From Psococerastis gibbosa (taxonomy: Eukaryota; Arthropoda; Insecta; Psocodea; Psocidae), in NCBI GenBank assembly GCA_963971405.1, contig OZ020486.1:33379419-33443418 (forward strand): 64,000 nucleotides of DNA, in the 5' to 3' direction. Shown piece after piece: positions 1 to 11,128 of the stretch. Under the pieces are notes generated by a model. The model saw nothing but the letters and a program-made list of their open reading frames with translations. It did not search any database and was not told the DNA's origin. The translations under genes and the position numbers were made by a program. Position 1 is the stretch's first letter, and each line of letters opens with the position of its first letter.

Positions 1-152
1 AAACTTTCATGGCCTACTTTCTGCCATGAATATAGACCAGCAACTGGGAAAATTTACACATACTGGTAAGCTAAGTACGATACGTATATGTAACACAAAA
101 TGTTATGAGAAAACATGTCATTGTGTGTTACAACATTCATTTTAACGTTATG

Positions 153-316
153 CAATGGACGGATACAGGGGGGGGGGGGGGGCAGGGGGGTTAGCTGCCC
201 CTCAAAATTTAGTAAATCTATTGTAAGTTAATTTATGACGCTCTGATTTAATAGATCCGACATAGGTTTTTCCTATTTTGACCCCCACTCCCCTAAATGG
301 GCTAGATCTGTCCCTG
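153..316. mobile_element. short hAT-like MITE with G-run
   Basis: The left end CAATGGACGGATACAG and the inverted right end CAGGGACAGATCTAG are imperfect terminal inverted repeats. A long G run follows the left end and a C-rich tract precedes the right end. The flanks are cgttatg and cgttatag, an 8-bp target duplication if one base was lost on the left. A related copy lies at 42274-42435. It is non-coding. The hAT assignment is inferred from the 8-bp duplication and CAG-type ends. Confidence 0.6.
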
Positions 317-373
317 CGTTATAGTAGGGTTTTACATTTACATCTGTCACCACTTCGAGAATATACGGGCTTC

Positions 374-1098
374 TTGCGAGTAATAAATAAATAATGACTT
401 TTTGTTCTATTACTAAGGCGCCCATTCCACCGACCGGCTAGGGCTATTTACAAAAACGGTGACGTGGTAGCAGACATTCAAGACTTAGGTGGCGATTCCA
501 CCGACAGCGCATTGCAGAATTGACGGAAATGTTTATTTTCCTCTATCCCATCGTTAAAATTGATCAATGATCATACAGTAAAATCACAAACAAACTAAAA
601 TTAAAAAATGGCGTCATGGAATATGTTAAGTAGGCCTACAAACATTTTAATAGATTTCTATAAAAAGAAAAATTCTAATTTCCGTCAATGTCATTTGCAT
701 TCTGCAATGCGAGGTCGGTGGAAACGCCACCTAAGTCTTGAATGTCTGCTACCACGTCACCGTTTTTGTAAATAGCCCTAGCCGGTCGGTGGAATGGGCG
801 CCTAAGCTAATCTAGCGGCGTTAGGACACACTTATGGGTTAATTGTAAGAGTGGGCCTAATTATGGGCCCCATATGGAAAATAAAGACAATTTTCTTTCT
901 TTCTTTCACACTCATCTATGAAGCCCTGTTTTACATGCCCTCTGAAGCATGGCCAGAAAATGTAAGAAAGTGTAGGACTCGGACCAACAACCACTATACC
1001 ACTGCTCTACGTATGTTCTGAAATAATTGTAAGAGTGGGCCGAAAGGCCCAAAATTCGCCCACATGGAAAATAAAGACAATCTGCTTTCTTTCTTTCT
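374..1098 (+). repeat. retroposon-like dispersed repeat with hairpin tail (two tails)
   Basis: Sequence at 374-416 and 803-1020 matches 7195-7325 and 45060-45200 (core CCTAGCGGAGTTAG and GAAGCATGGCCAGAAAATG). Two tails, about 839-903 and 1022-1098, share a GGGCC stem-loop, AATAAAGACAA and a CTTT microsatellite. A minus-strand copy of the tail is at 39293-39375. The array of tail, poly(A)-signal-like word and simple repeat fits the 3' end of a SINE or LINE. A MITE (417-802) interrupts the repeat and a hAT element (1099-1745) sits in the CTTT tail. Confidence 0.55.
417..802. mobile_element. modular palindromic MITE with a second MITE nested in its centre
   Basis: Near-perfect inverted ends start GGCGCCCATTCCACCGACC and are flanked by TAA on both sides. 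The intact target sequence ATTACTAAGCCAACCTAG survives at about 45096-45113, which supports a 3-bp TAA duplication as in PIF/Harbinger elements. Each arm carries GACGTGGTAGCAGACATT. Between the arms lies a second inverted-repeat element, 488-731, with GGTGGCGATTCCACCG-type ends flanked by TTA and TAA. Its interior matches 29960-30170. It is non-coding. Confidence 0.75.
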
Positions 1099-1745
1099 CA
1101 TTGGCGTAAATAGGGAGGTCCTGGGGGGATGACGTTATGGAGGCTAAAGGCATAGTCCACAATAATGAAAGGGAAATTAATTCTTAGTATGCTTACTTAT
1201 TTACTTGAAAAAAATCAACATATTGACCAATTACTTTCACAAAAAATATATTACTAAAAATGCTTAAAACCCCAATACTTCCGATATAATATATTTTACA
1301 AAAATATATTGCTCAAAATGACTAAACCCCAATATTTCAGACCTATTTTTTTTCAAAATTTTTCTTTGGGGGAGACCCCCGGGGCCCCCCTCAGTGGTAG
1401 GTTTATTCGTCGGTAAAATCTCAAATGTGCTGCTTACAAAGTGCGTAAAACCTCCCTAATTTTGGCCTATTCATCATTTTTTTGTTCTCCGGGGGAGACC
1501 CCCGGGCCCCCTTTCCTCCAGGGTATAATATGCGTAAAACTTCACTAATTTGGACCTATTCATCAATTTTTATTCTCCGGGGGAGACCCCCGCCCCCCCC
1601 CCCCCCCCCTTCACCAGGGTATAGTATGCGTAAAACCTGACTAATTTGGGCCCATTTATCGATTTGTTTTCTCCGGGGGATCAAAGTCTTGGGGTCCTAA
1701 AGCCCCCCCCCCCCCCCCCAGAAATTTTGGGAATTTACGCCAATG
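1099..1745. mobile_element. hAT-like element with internal minisatellite
   Basis: Terminal inverted repeats CATTGGCGTAAAT and ATTTACGCCAATG are flanked by TTCTTTCT on both sides. That 8-bp match is weakened because the left side is a CTTT tract. The interior is roughly five units of about 100 bp, each ending in the hairpin CCGGGGGAGACCCCCGG followed by GTAAAACC. Relatives are at 46870-47480 and 57778-58687. No transposase is present. Confidence 0.75.
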
Positions 1746-2099
1746 TTCTTTCTTGAAGAATTAATTCAAAGTCTAAAAGAGAAAGTGTGGCAGCCATCAA
1801 GCCAAATAAAACTATTTTTAAGAATTAATTCAAAGTCTAAAATAAGGTGTGACAGTCATCAAACCAAACTATCGCACTTCTAAGAATTAATTCAAAGTCT
1901 CAAGTTCATACATATTTGAAAAATAATCCAAAATGTTTTGGGGGAACTTAGTGTGATGGCTGCCACACAAATTTCTTTTAGGCTAAGTAAATAACTGTTA
2001 TTACAAGCTTCAAATTGAAAGAATATTGCAAATGCAGGGACACGGACACCCTACAAAACCTGAAACTTTTTTTATACTTCTTCTTCTCTTCTTCCGGCT

Positions 2100-2258
2100 C
2101 TACAGCCCTTGGTGGGCTTTGGCCTGCTCGACAACACTCCTCCATTCTTCTCGGTTTTGCACAACGCTCCACCATCTGGAGACTCCCAACTCGCGAAGGT
2201 CATTCTCTAACTCGTCCTTCCAGCGGTTTCTTGGCCGTCCTGGCAGTCGTCTTCCCGT
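2100..2258 (-). pseudogene. LINE reverse-transcriptase C-terminal fragment
   Basis: The minus strand is open for 52 codons to a TAG at 2100-2102. It reads GRPRNRWKDELENDL near residue 7, then WWSVVQNREEWRSVV and a terminal HQGL. A GRP-x-x-RW-x-D core followed by a Trp-rich tail is characteristic of the extreme C-terminus of many invertebrate non-LTR retrotransposon polyproteins. A poly-A-like GAAGAAGAAG tract follows the stop. No upstream RT domain is attached, so this is a 5'-truncated copy. The clade cannot be set from so little. Confidence 0.6.
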
Positions 2259-2337
2259 CATTAAAAATACTTTTTTTATACTTATAAAAGGTTAATTGCA
2301 TACAAACAATTTAATGAATGTATCCGATTGACCTCTT

Positions 2338-2670
2338 CAGGTGTTTTTTTTTGGCGCCCCTCAAACCATTTTCATAAAAGTGTATAAAATGGGGAAAACC
2401 GTTCTCATGGCCTACGCAGCTTTTAAACTAATAACCTTAGTGTCTGCGCGCGTGAGGGTTCGGAAACATGAAAGGGGGCCCGGGGGGCTCCCCCGGGTGA
2501 AATTGTTTTGAAAAATAGGGCTCAAATAGTGGGGTTTTACCCATTTTGAGGAACCTAAGAACCGTAAATCCGCGCCTGCTTACTGCTATCAAAATGCGTA
2601 CAATCCCAATATACAGACCCATATTTTCTCGAAATCCGATCCCCCTGCCTTATTATTGTTTCAGATTTAA
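2338..2670. repeat. interior of hAT-like family, no intact ends
   Basis: This segment (GGCGCCCCTC, GTGTATAAAATGGGG, then GGCCCGGGGGGCTCCCCC hairpins) matches parts of 10260-10530, 13380-13740, 50450-50640 and 56930-57150. In those places it lies just inside ends reading CAGTGGCGTAACG. No terminal repeat could be placed here, so it is a fragment. Confidence 0.45.
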
Positions 2671-2679
2671 ATATATATA

Positions 2680-4465
2680 TCTTCGTAAACCTATAACCTT
2701 ACTGCTGTCCAAATGTGTAAAGTCCCACTGTTTCGTGTATATTTTATCGAAACTCTCCCCCCCCCCTCTCTCTGTTTGCAGGGTATAGCATGTGTATTCG
2801 AGCCCCTACACCTCCATATAATTTGCTTGCGGAAGCAGGGGACCAATAGAAAATCCACGATATTTTGGCCTCAACGTTTCGCGCCAAATGAAACTCAATA
2901 GTTCTCTTATGGTACCTAACACAAGATTTTTAAAACTAAAAAAAATGTGTCTTTATTAATTATTTAGGCTGTCTAACTTCACTATTATGATAAATATGCT
3001 TTCCCAAAATAGCTGAAAATTATGTGGATTAAAAAGAAACCATAGCATCAAATAAGTTCAATCATGAATCATCCGAAACAGTAACTGTACCCTATGAAAT
3101 TTCAAATATAGCAAATGCAAAATTAAATTATAGGCGATAATAAGGGCAACAAAAAGGCATTTTCTCATAGTTTTTAAATAAAATACAGAATACCCCTTGC
3201 TGTGAGCCCAAAAATGGCGGAAATCAAATGACCATGCGACACTAGCGCCAATGGTTCTTCTAGCATATTATATAAGTTCTTTGTGTGTATTAGTTACTTA
3301 TCCTTGGAAGTGGAATATATGGGCTAGGCTATTTAGGGCCGGCAGCCATACCAAGTTGAATCCAGCGGACCAGAGCAGGTTCAAAGCTGCAGACAGCTTG
3401 GTCGTGTGCACAGTGCCGGTAGGGAAACATGGTAGGACTTGTCCTGGTCACCTCCGAACAAATCATTTGACTTCACTGTGTTTCCCAAGTGGTTCGGAAT
3501 CCACTATAATCAGGAGGTCCACTGTCCTATGGGCTGGCATAGGACAGTCAAGTCAGGGTCGCTCTATGGGCCCAAAAATGAGGCCTAAGTCGTTATTAAC
3601 CCGACGAACACTACTACTACTACTAGGCTACATTACATTACTACATTTCATACGGGTACTGTATTATTGCCCGAAAACCCCCTCTCAAAATTCCTGGGTA
3701 CGGCCTCACCACCTTACCGTAGTTTTATGCACCCCCTCGCGAGCCCAAATGTAAGGACACACACATTGACATAAACATGCTTGCAAGAGGTCAAAAGGCA
3801 AGCGCAAAGGTGTAGATACGCCAAGTGGTATTAGCAATATTAAAATAAAGAACGAGTGACCCGTACATGCTTTCCTATTTATCAATTAGGATATACTGTA
3901 GGTACTTTAATAGTTCCTTGGGTTTAATTTCGGTTTTAGGCTTAAATTTCGAGTCCCCCTATCCCAAAGGCCAAAGCACGGGATTGATCGATGGGATGGT
4001 GCACAGTCAAGAATGCTGGGTACACCAATATAATATACAACACAGTAATAGCGGCAGGGTATGCTACGCTATGTATTGTGCCATCAATTATCCATAATTT
4101 CTTTACTTAGGATACCAGCCTTTTGGTTTTGTTACTCTACTTCACACTTAAAATATATTTGAAGTTAGAAAGCATCGATGGAAAGGTTCCATAGACATTT
4201 TTTTAGTCATTTTTATTTTGAATTGAGAATTTTTTATATTTTTTTTCACTCAGAACGAAACTATCAAGGTGCAAGCGACGACATATCGAGTTCATTTAAC
4301 ATTAATAACGACTACAATAAGAGTGAATTTAAACAAAATAGTTTGAGCCGTTTTCGAGAAAAAAAATTGGTTGTCTGTAAGTCGGTTTACGGACGATAGT
4401 TTAATGTGACAACGCCTAAATTAACTTATACTTAATTCACTTAAACTTAATTAACTAATTAACTT
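2680..4465. other. no recognisable gene
   Basis: AT-rich sequence. A 167-codon open frame at 3251-3754 (+) has no motif I recognise, no splice or promoter context and low-complexity stretches; I take it as chance. A fragment at about 3865-3885 resembles the outer edge of the foldback repeat seen at 53780. Confidence 0.3.
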
Positions 4466-4469
4466 AAAT

Positions 4470-5045
4470 AATATATGGCTGGAAAGAGAAAGAAATGTGG
4501 AAACGCCCTTAAGTAGTTTGAATTTTTTAAATAGATAGTAACGCGGCCGAAGGAGGCCTATTTTTGTTGAAAATCGTGCGCACCTCCTGACGTTTTACAC
4601 CCCCAAAGCCAAACCCCTTTCTTGATCACCACAAATATAGCATGGCCTGAAAGAAGAAGAACATGGGTATAATTTAAATTAAGATAGATCTTCCACATCA
4701 GCCAAAAAAATTGCTTTAAACCCGCCCAAGCAATTCAAATGGGATTGCTGGAAATTAATTTTTTCACGTCATTTTTTTAGGAATTTTGTGTTCCACTCGT
4801 GTTTAAAAGGTGAAGGGGTGAATTTGAAACTATGTATTTATGCTCATTTGAAACCTTGATTCATACTGCTTCTAATGAGACATTAAAAATTCATTTCGGT
4901 GGAAAATTGCAGGCTGTGGAATTTTTTTACTCTATGCATGTAATTTCAAAAGTACCCTTTGAACCTGTTTTCCGCCGAAACACACACACCTGACCCTGAA
5001 CGACGAGACGGATAGTAAAACCATTGAATATATAACACTATACAA
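4470..5045 (+). repeat. dispersed repeat B
   Basis: It is shared with 9173-9485, 54985-55335 and 55990-56290. Landmarks are GGAAAGAGAAAGAAATGTGG at the left and a right edge reading CCATTGAATATATAACACTATA, whose inverse opens the 9173 copy. This indicates a terminal-inverted-repeat element. It is non-coding in all four places. Confidence 0.5.
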
Positions 5046-5288
5046 TGGTCACGACGGTCAAATATTGCAAACAGGCTTTTCTGGTGAAAAACCTACAAAC
5101 TAGAAAAAAGGTCGGACGTCCCGCTGGTGTCAGCCCATTGTGCAATTCGTCAGGGTCCAACTCGTTACATCTTTACCAGGGACGGTCTAAATACCCTCAC
5201 TATGCAATACTCTCTATTTCTTCCTGCCCCTTCAATTGGCTGCCTACTTTAATAATGGCCAGTGGTATATACTGTATATATTTTATTG

Positions 5289-6283
5289 CTTTCCAATTTA
5301 TACGTAGTAAAAGGAAAGCTTTGTGATGGTCGAAATTTTCGATTCCGAGATTTCAACGGATTTACACGTTTTCAGGTCCAAGCAGCCTGATCGGGGCGTT
5401 TATAAGACCGGTATTTATTTAATCCACTGGTAAACAAGATAATTATATAATGGAAAGTGCTATTCAAAATTTGTTTGTTTACAGTTATAATCCTAGGGTA
5501 TTTATTTAACCCCGGTATTATAAACGCCTCGATCAGACTGCAGGAACCCAAAAAAGTGGTTTTTACGAAATGTCTGTCTGTCTGCCTGTGCATCGATTTC
5601 CGGGCCAACTAAGCGGTCGATTTTGATGAAATTTAGCATGTAGGTTTACAAAACTTCAGACGGGATTATTTTTTTTATTTTGGGCCAATTCAATTTGGGG
5701 GAGTTTTATTCACAAAAAACTCCCAAAAAACGTCAAAAAAATTATTTCTCAAAAACGGCTCCAACGATTTCTTTTAAATTCTCATATATTGTAGTTGTTG
5801 TTAATGCTGACAAATTGCGGGGGGTCGCTTGCCCCTTGATAATTTGCTTCTGGGGGTAAAAAATAAAAATAACTAAATTTTAATGAGAAATGACTAAAAA
5901 ATAATTTTTCTGCGAAACCTTTCTATCGATGATTTCTACCTTCAGGCATGTTTTAGGTGTTAAATTGAGTAACTAAACCGGATAGGTTGCTCTCCCAAAA
6001 ACATATTTGATTTTGCACCAAAAAATTATTTTTTGAAAAAATGATAGAAAATTCGCGCTCAAATGCCTTGCGTGTCCTGCCATTATTGCTGTGTGGTAAT
6101 TAATGTGTTGGTCTGACCTATCTAGAATTTATCTCACTTCCAGTGACGTCAGGTGGACAACCCCCAAGAGATATCGGAAATTTAACAACTGGAAAATCAT
6201 TTACCATGAAATTACTCATATTCCCTATCTACTAATGTTGATAAATTGGAAAGCATGTTCGAGTAAACTCGGACCGGTTCTTT
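5289..6283 (+). repeat. foldback repeat A, one arm (head, body, tail)
   Basis: The head begins GGAAAGCTTTGTGATGG, runs through GATTCCGAGATTTCAACGG, a TGTCTG microsatellite and CATCGATTTCCGGGC, then a body with GGCTCCAACGATTTC. The tail GCATGTTCGAGTAAACTCGG ends in CCGGTTCTT. The same order occurs at 8170-8872 and inverted in 51513-53742. There is no coding potential. It is probably one arm of a foldback transposon. Confidence 0.6.
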
Positions 6284-6442
6284 TATTTGATCTAGCATTG
6301 TACTTCTGCTCAGCATAGGCTTTCCAACAATAGCTTATTTTAGAATTGCAGATGATTTAATTAGACTTAATGGATCTAAATCTACCTATTATTATTTTGA
6401 AGCCGTATATGAGAGCTTCTTCAAATTCAAATTGGAATAATG

Positions 6443-6520
6443 CTAAGGCGGCTATTCCACTGGTCAATTATACTTCATATTTGATTTTGTCATTGACGGA
6501 AAATCTTCAATGATGCTTTA
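6443..6520 (+). mobile_element. solo end of the modular MITE family
   Basis: CTAAGGCGGCTATTCCACTG matches the terminus of the MITE at 34913-35175, and TCATTGACGGAAA follows as in other members. No partner end is found before repeat A begins near 6600, so the element is truncated. Confidence 0.45.
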
Positions 6521-6599
6521 TTTATTTGTACACCACATTCCACTGGTTTTCAACAATTGATCATTTTTGTTTTCAATTTTTTCCAAATTTGTAAGTTTG

Positions 6600-7192
6600 C
6601 CCGTAGTCTTTCTCAAAAAACTAAAAAAAAAACGTTTAAAAAAATTATTTCTCAAAAGCGGATCCAACGATTTCTTTTAATTCATATATATTGTAGTCAA
6701 TATTAATGTTAATAAAATGCGGGAGGTCGCTTGCCGCAAGATAGTTTGCTTCTGGGGGTTAAAAAATATAAAAAAAATTAAGGAAAAATGACTATAACAA
6801 ATAATTTTCGATGATTTCTACTTTCAGACATGTTTAAGGTGTTAAATTGAGTAACGAAACCGGACAGGTTGCTTTCCCAAAAAAATATTTATTTTTGTGC
6901 AAAAAATTATTTTTTTAAAAGATGATAGAAAAAAACGGTCACCAGGTATGATTTTTGTGAACCTACATGCTAAATTTCTTTTAAATTAACCGAGTAGTTT
7001 GCCCAGAAATCGATGAACAGACAGAGTGGCAGACAGGTGGACAGAGCGATAGACAGACATTTTGTAAAAACCACTTTTTTGGGTTCCTGGGACCTCAAAA
7101 CGTGTAAATCTGTTGAAATCTCGGAATCGAAAATTTCGACCATGACAATGCTTTCCTTATATAGGTACTACGTATAAATTGGAGAGCAATAA
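6600..7192. repeat. rearranged foldback repeat A
   Basis: Body sequence runs forward (6600-6940) and is followed directly by the head in reverse (6945-7192, ending AAAATTTCGACCATGACAA). This is a foldback arrangement with the tail missing. The TGTC-type microsatellite appears as its complement near 7018-7060. Confidence 0.55.
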
Positions 7193-7194
7193 AT

Positions 7195-7325
7195 AAAGAC
7201 TTTTGTTGTTGTTTCTATGACTAAACCAACCTAGCGGAGTTAGGGCTATAAAGCCCTCTCTTACACTCAACTAGGAAGGCCCGGGACCGCCTGCTTCACA
7301 TGCCCTCCGAAGCATGGCCATCCAC
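7195..7325 (+). repeat. dispersed repeat as at 803-1020 and 45060-45200
   Basis: The words CCAACCTAGCGGAGTTAGGG and CATGCCCTCCGAAGCATGGC are shared with the other two copies. The hairpin tail is absent here. Confidence 0.45.
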
Positions 7326-7441
7326 TCATTACATCACCTTTCAATTACCAACAGATTTTTAGCAATTATGAGTTAAACCAAAAAATATATATATACAAAT
7401 ATACAACCAAATAATTCTATTGTAAGTAATGACAATTCAAA

Positions 7442-8872
7442 AAGAACCGGTCCGAGATTACTCGAACATGCTTTCCCATTATCAACTACTTAGTAGATAG
7501 AGAAAATAAGTAATTTCATGGTAAATAATTTTCTTTTGGTTCAATTTCGCATATCTCGGGGGGGGGGGGGGGTTCACCTGACGTCACTGGAGGTGAGGTA
7601 ACCTCAATAAATTTGGAAATCTATAAAACTCCATTCTATCTAGTGTACGCTGTAACCATTTGGGAAGGGCGGGGGGGGGGGGGGGTCCGGAACCCAAGGA
7701 CCCCCTCCGGCAATAGCCTAGGATATCACCTATCCCAAAGCACTGAATTAATCGATGGCATTGCATATTCTAGACCGGTCAGAAAACACATTACCCCACA
7801 GGAATAATGGCGGGCACGCAGTGCATTTGACCGTGAATTTTCTATCATTTTTTCAAAAAATCATTTTTTTGCCCCAAAAAAAATACTTTTTTGGGAAAGC
7901 AACCTTTCCGGTTTTCTTTACTCTTTTTAACATCTAAAACATGCCTGAAGGTAGAAATCATCGATAGAAAGGTTTAGCAGAATTTTTTTTTTTTTAGTCA
8001 TTTTTCATTAAAAAATTTTTACCCCCCGAAGCAATCAATCAAGGGGCAAGCGACCCCCCACATTTTATTAACATTAATAAGGGCTACAATATATGTGAAC
8101 TTAAAAGAAATCGTTGGAGCCGTTTTTGAGAAATAAGTTTTTTAGACGTTTTTTTGGAGTTTTTTGAGAAGTCTAAGGAAAGCTTTGTGATGGTTGAAAT
8201 TTTCGATTCCGAGATTTCAACGGATTTACACGTTTTGAGGTTCCAGGAACCCAAAAAAGTGGATTTTACGAAATGTCTGTCTGCCGCTCTGTCTGTCTGT
8301 CTGTTCATCGATTTCCGGGCAAACTATTCGGCCGATTTTGAAGAAATTTTGCATGTAGGTTCACACAAATCATGCCTCGAGACTGTTTTTTTTTTATTTC
8401 GGGCTAACTCAATTTGGGGGGTTTCATTCTAAAAAAACTCAAAAAAAACGTCTAAAAAATGATGAAAAATGAAAAATTATTAAAAAATAATTTTTCTGTG
8501 AAACCTTTCTATCGATTATTTCTACCTTCAGGCATGTTTTAGGTGTTAAATTGATTAACCGAACCGGACAGGTTGCTTTCCCAAAAAACCATTTGGTTTT
8601 GAGCAAAAATTTTGTTTTTTGAAAAAATGATAGAAAATTTACGCTTAAATGCATTGCGTGCCCTGCCATTATTGCTGTGTGGTATTGTGTTGGTCTGACC
8701 TATCTAGAATTTAACTCATCTCCAGTGACATCAGGTGCTACACCCCCGCCCCCCCCGAAATATCGGAAATGTAACTATAAGAAAATTATTTACCATGAAA
8801 TTATTCTTTTTCTCTGTCTGCTAATTTTGATAAATTGGAAAGCATGTTCGAATAAACTTGGACCGGTTCTTA
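7442..8872. repeat. foldback transposon A, both arms
   Basis: It opens with AAGAACCGGTCCGAGATTAC and closes with the inverse, GGACCGGTTCTT. The left arm is tail plus body in reverse and the right arm is head, body and tail forward, so the element is a large imperfect palindrome. G and C runs lie at 7559-7572 and near 8745. The arms run about 470-700 bp. No open frame matches a transposase. Confidence 0.6.
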
Positions 8873-9172
8873 GAGATGTTAAAAAAAAGAACACACACAG
8901 TAATGCACGTATTGGACTTATAGTTATCTTGAAACATTGAAGTATAAATGAACGAGGCGCGTGAAATGCTCAGTGCTTTCTAAATGAGTAAATGCTGTAC
9001 CTGGCCCTGTTCTGAAATAGGGATAAGGAAGTGTACAATGTGACTTGCAACCCCTAGCTGGACCCAGGTATGAAGCTCCGCGGGTGGTGCTTGCGTTGAG
9101 CAACAGTTCGCTGCCAAGTATCATCTTAGTTCGCGTTTCTATAGAATGGAATCGTAAATGCAGGGGCCTTTC

Positions 9173-9485
9173 TATAGTGTTATATATTCAATGGTAAAAC
9201 TGAATATATGTCTGGAAAGAATAAGAAAGGTGGAAAAGGACTAAAGTAGTTTGAAGTTTTCAAATTGATATTAACATCCCCAAAAGGCCTATTTCCGATT
9301 AAAATCGGCAAATTTGGGCGCACCTCCTCACGTCCCCCCCCCCCCCCCCAAGTCGAACCCCTTGCCATATCACAACAAATATAGCATGGCCTGAAAGAGG
9401 AAGAATAGACGAAGACATGGGTATAATTTACATTGAGATAGACCTTCTACATCTGCCCAAAAAGTTGCTTTAAACCCGCGTTACA
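9173..9485 (+). repeat. dispersed repeat B
   Basis: It opens with TATAGTGTTATATATTCAAT, the inverse of the right edge of the 4470-5045 copy. It then runs parallel to 4480-4725, including GCGCACCTCCTCACGT, a C run and ATAGCATGGCCTGAAAGAGG. Confidence 0.5.
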
Positions 9486-9599
9486 TTATTCGTACATGCA
9501 CCTACTAAGTTAGTTGCCACGTCAAATTTTGGTAGTTTTTAGGATGAAACCCCCCAAAATTTAGTAAGCCTAAAATATTTAAAAAAAAATGGTATATTG

Positions 9600-10760
9600 C
9601 ATTGTATTAATATTCTATAATTTTGTCTCTCGCAAATTATTAAGACATTTCATTTGGGTAATGCTAATGAATGATAGCTAAGAATATTCGTGTCATAAAA
9701 TTAGCGGCGTAAAATGATATAATCTCAAACCAGGTACCCGGTGGGAGGAGCTAGCTAGGGGTAGTTTCACCTATGCTAAAATGCTATTGACTGCGTGAGT
9801 ACGCAATTTCAATTGTATGTCACTGTATAACTGAGTGCCGTTGGGTTAGTGTGACGTGACAGTGTTTTTTGAATTGCTATTTAAAAATTAAATTGGCTTG
9901 TCAGATCGCGCTCCAAAGAGGTAATTTGGCTTTGTAGAGAAAACTTATCTGCAGGTTCGTAAATAATACAAGCGTTTAGGTTTAATGCACTACGGAATTT
10001 CATGGCAAGAAATGTTTCTGTACCCTGTCAAAATGAAATTTCTTTACATATTTTTTGACAATGATTATCGCATTGCATTATTATATACTTTTATGCATAT
10101 CGGAAATTAGCAAGACATTTTATTTGAGCAATGTTGGTTATGAAAAATCGGGTTATAAAATCATCATTAGCAGAGGCGGACGCAGCGACCGGTACTGCGG
10201 GAAATTGCTCCCCCCCCCCCCTTTGGAAAGTAGTTATATTCTTTGCCTATAAAATCTAAGGGCTATTGCACTCCTCAAAATGCGTAAAACCCCACTGTTT
10301 CAGCCATATTTTTCAAAACATTTCCCCGGCCCTTCCTTGTTCGCAATTCTATTAATTGCCTGTAAATTTTCAAAGTTACTGCTATCAAGACACTTAGGTC
10401 ATTAATTAAAAAGCTGCGTACGTCCATGAGAATGGCATTCCACCTTTTCAACACCTCTATGAAAATGGGTGGAGGGGCGCCAAATTATACACCCCCCTTC
10501 GAAAACCTATCGTTACGCCACTGACAAGTACCCCCCCCCCCTTTTATGAGGTCTGCGACCGCCTCTGATCATTAGTACAATAATACTTTTCCGCGATCCA
10601 GAATAACCTATGCGTAATCTCAAACCCGGGTACCCGGTGGGAGGGGCTGGCTAGGGGTAGTTTCTCTTGTACCGTCTTACTACTGGCTATTGCGCAGGTC
10701 AGTTAGTCAATTTAGGTCAGTGCATAAGTGCATAACTGAGTGCCACTGACTAAGGTTCGT
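9600..10760 (+). repeat. diverged direct duplication, second copy split by a hAT element
   Basis: 9600-9850 and 10060-10760 align over AGACATTTCATTTG/AGACATTTTATTTG, TATAAAAT and then GGTACCCGGTGGGAGG, CTAGGGGTAGTTTC and CATAACTGAGTGCC. The second copy is interrupted by the element at 10171-10567. No coding signal is seen. Confidence 0.5.
10171..10567. mobile_element. hAT-type MITE with perfect 8-bp target duplication
   Basis: The ends CAGAGGCGGACGCAGCGACC and GGTCTGCGACCGCCTCTG are inverted repeats. ATCATTAG lies immediately outside both ends (10163-10170 and 10568-10575), a perfect 8-bp duplication. C runs lie just inside both ends. The interior contains CGTTACGCCACTG, the end of another hAT-like family. 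It is non-coding. Confidence 0.85.
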
Positions 10761-11128
10761 TTTGCTTTTTCCTTCCGCTGCTGAATCCCTGGCCTGGGGT
10801 GAGCTACTGTATATTTTTATAATTCATCAGTAGGTAATATAAATAATTGAGGAGCATGTATGCAAAATACTCCTGTATATGCAGGAGAGACAGGAAACTT
10901 TTAAAATCTAAATGCTTCTACATTATGGGATGTAATATTTGAGTCATTATCAAAAACATTGACAAATCTGAATTGCTTACTTTTAATTATTTTATCAACT
11001 CAAAATTGCTCGTTAATATTTTTTTGGGGTCCTATTATATCCTTTCTACCTATAACTGACGTGGTTTGTCTTCATTTTCAACAATAGCAGTTTTAAACGT
11101 GTTTGAAGATTAGGAGTTACCGAAATTT

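Noticed and set aside
3251..3754. 167-codon plus-strand open frame
   Set aside because: No recognisable motif, no supporting splice or promoter signals, and composition is not gene-like. Taken as chance.
8250..8310. Repeated TGTCTG units as a possible CRISPR-like array
   Set aside because: A simple microsatellite inside a dispersed repeat in eukaryotic DNA; no spacers.
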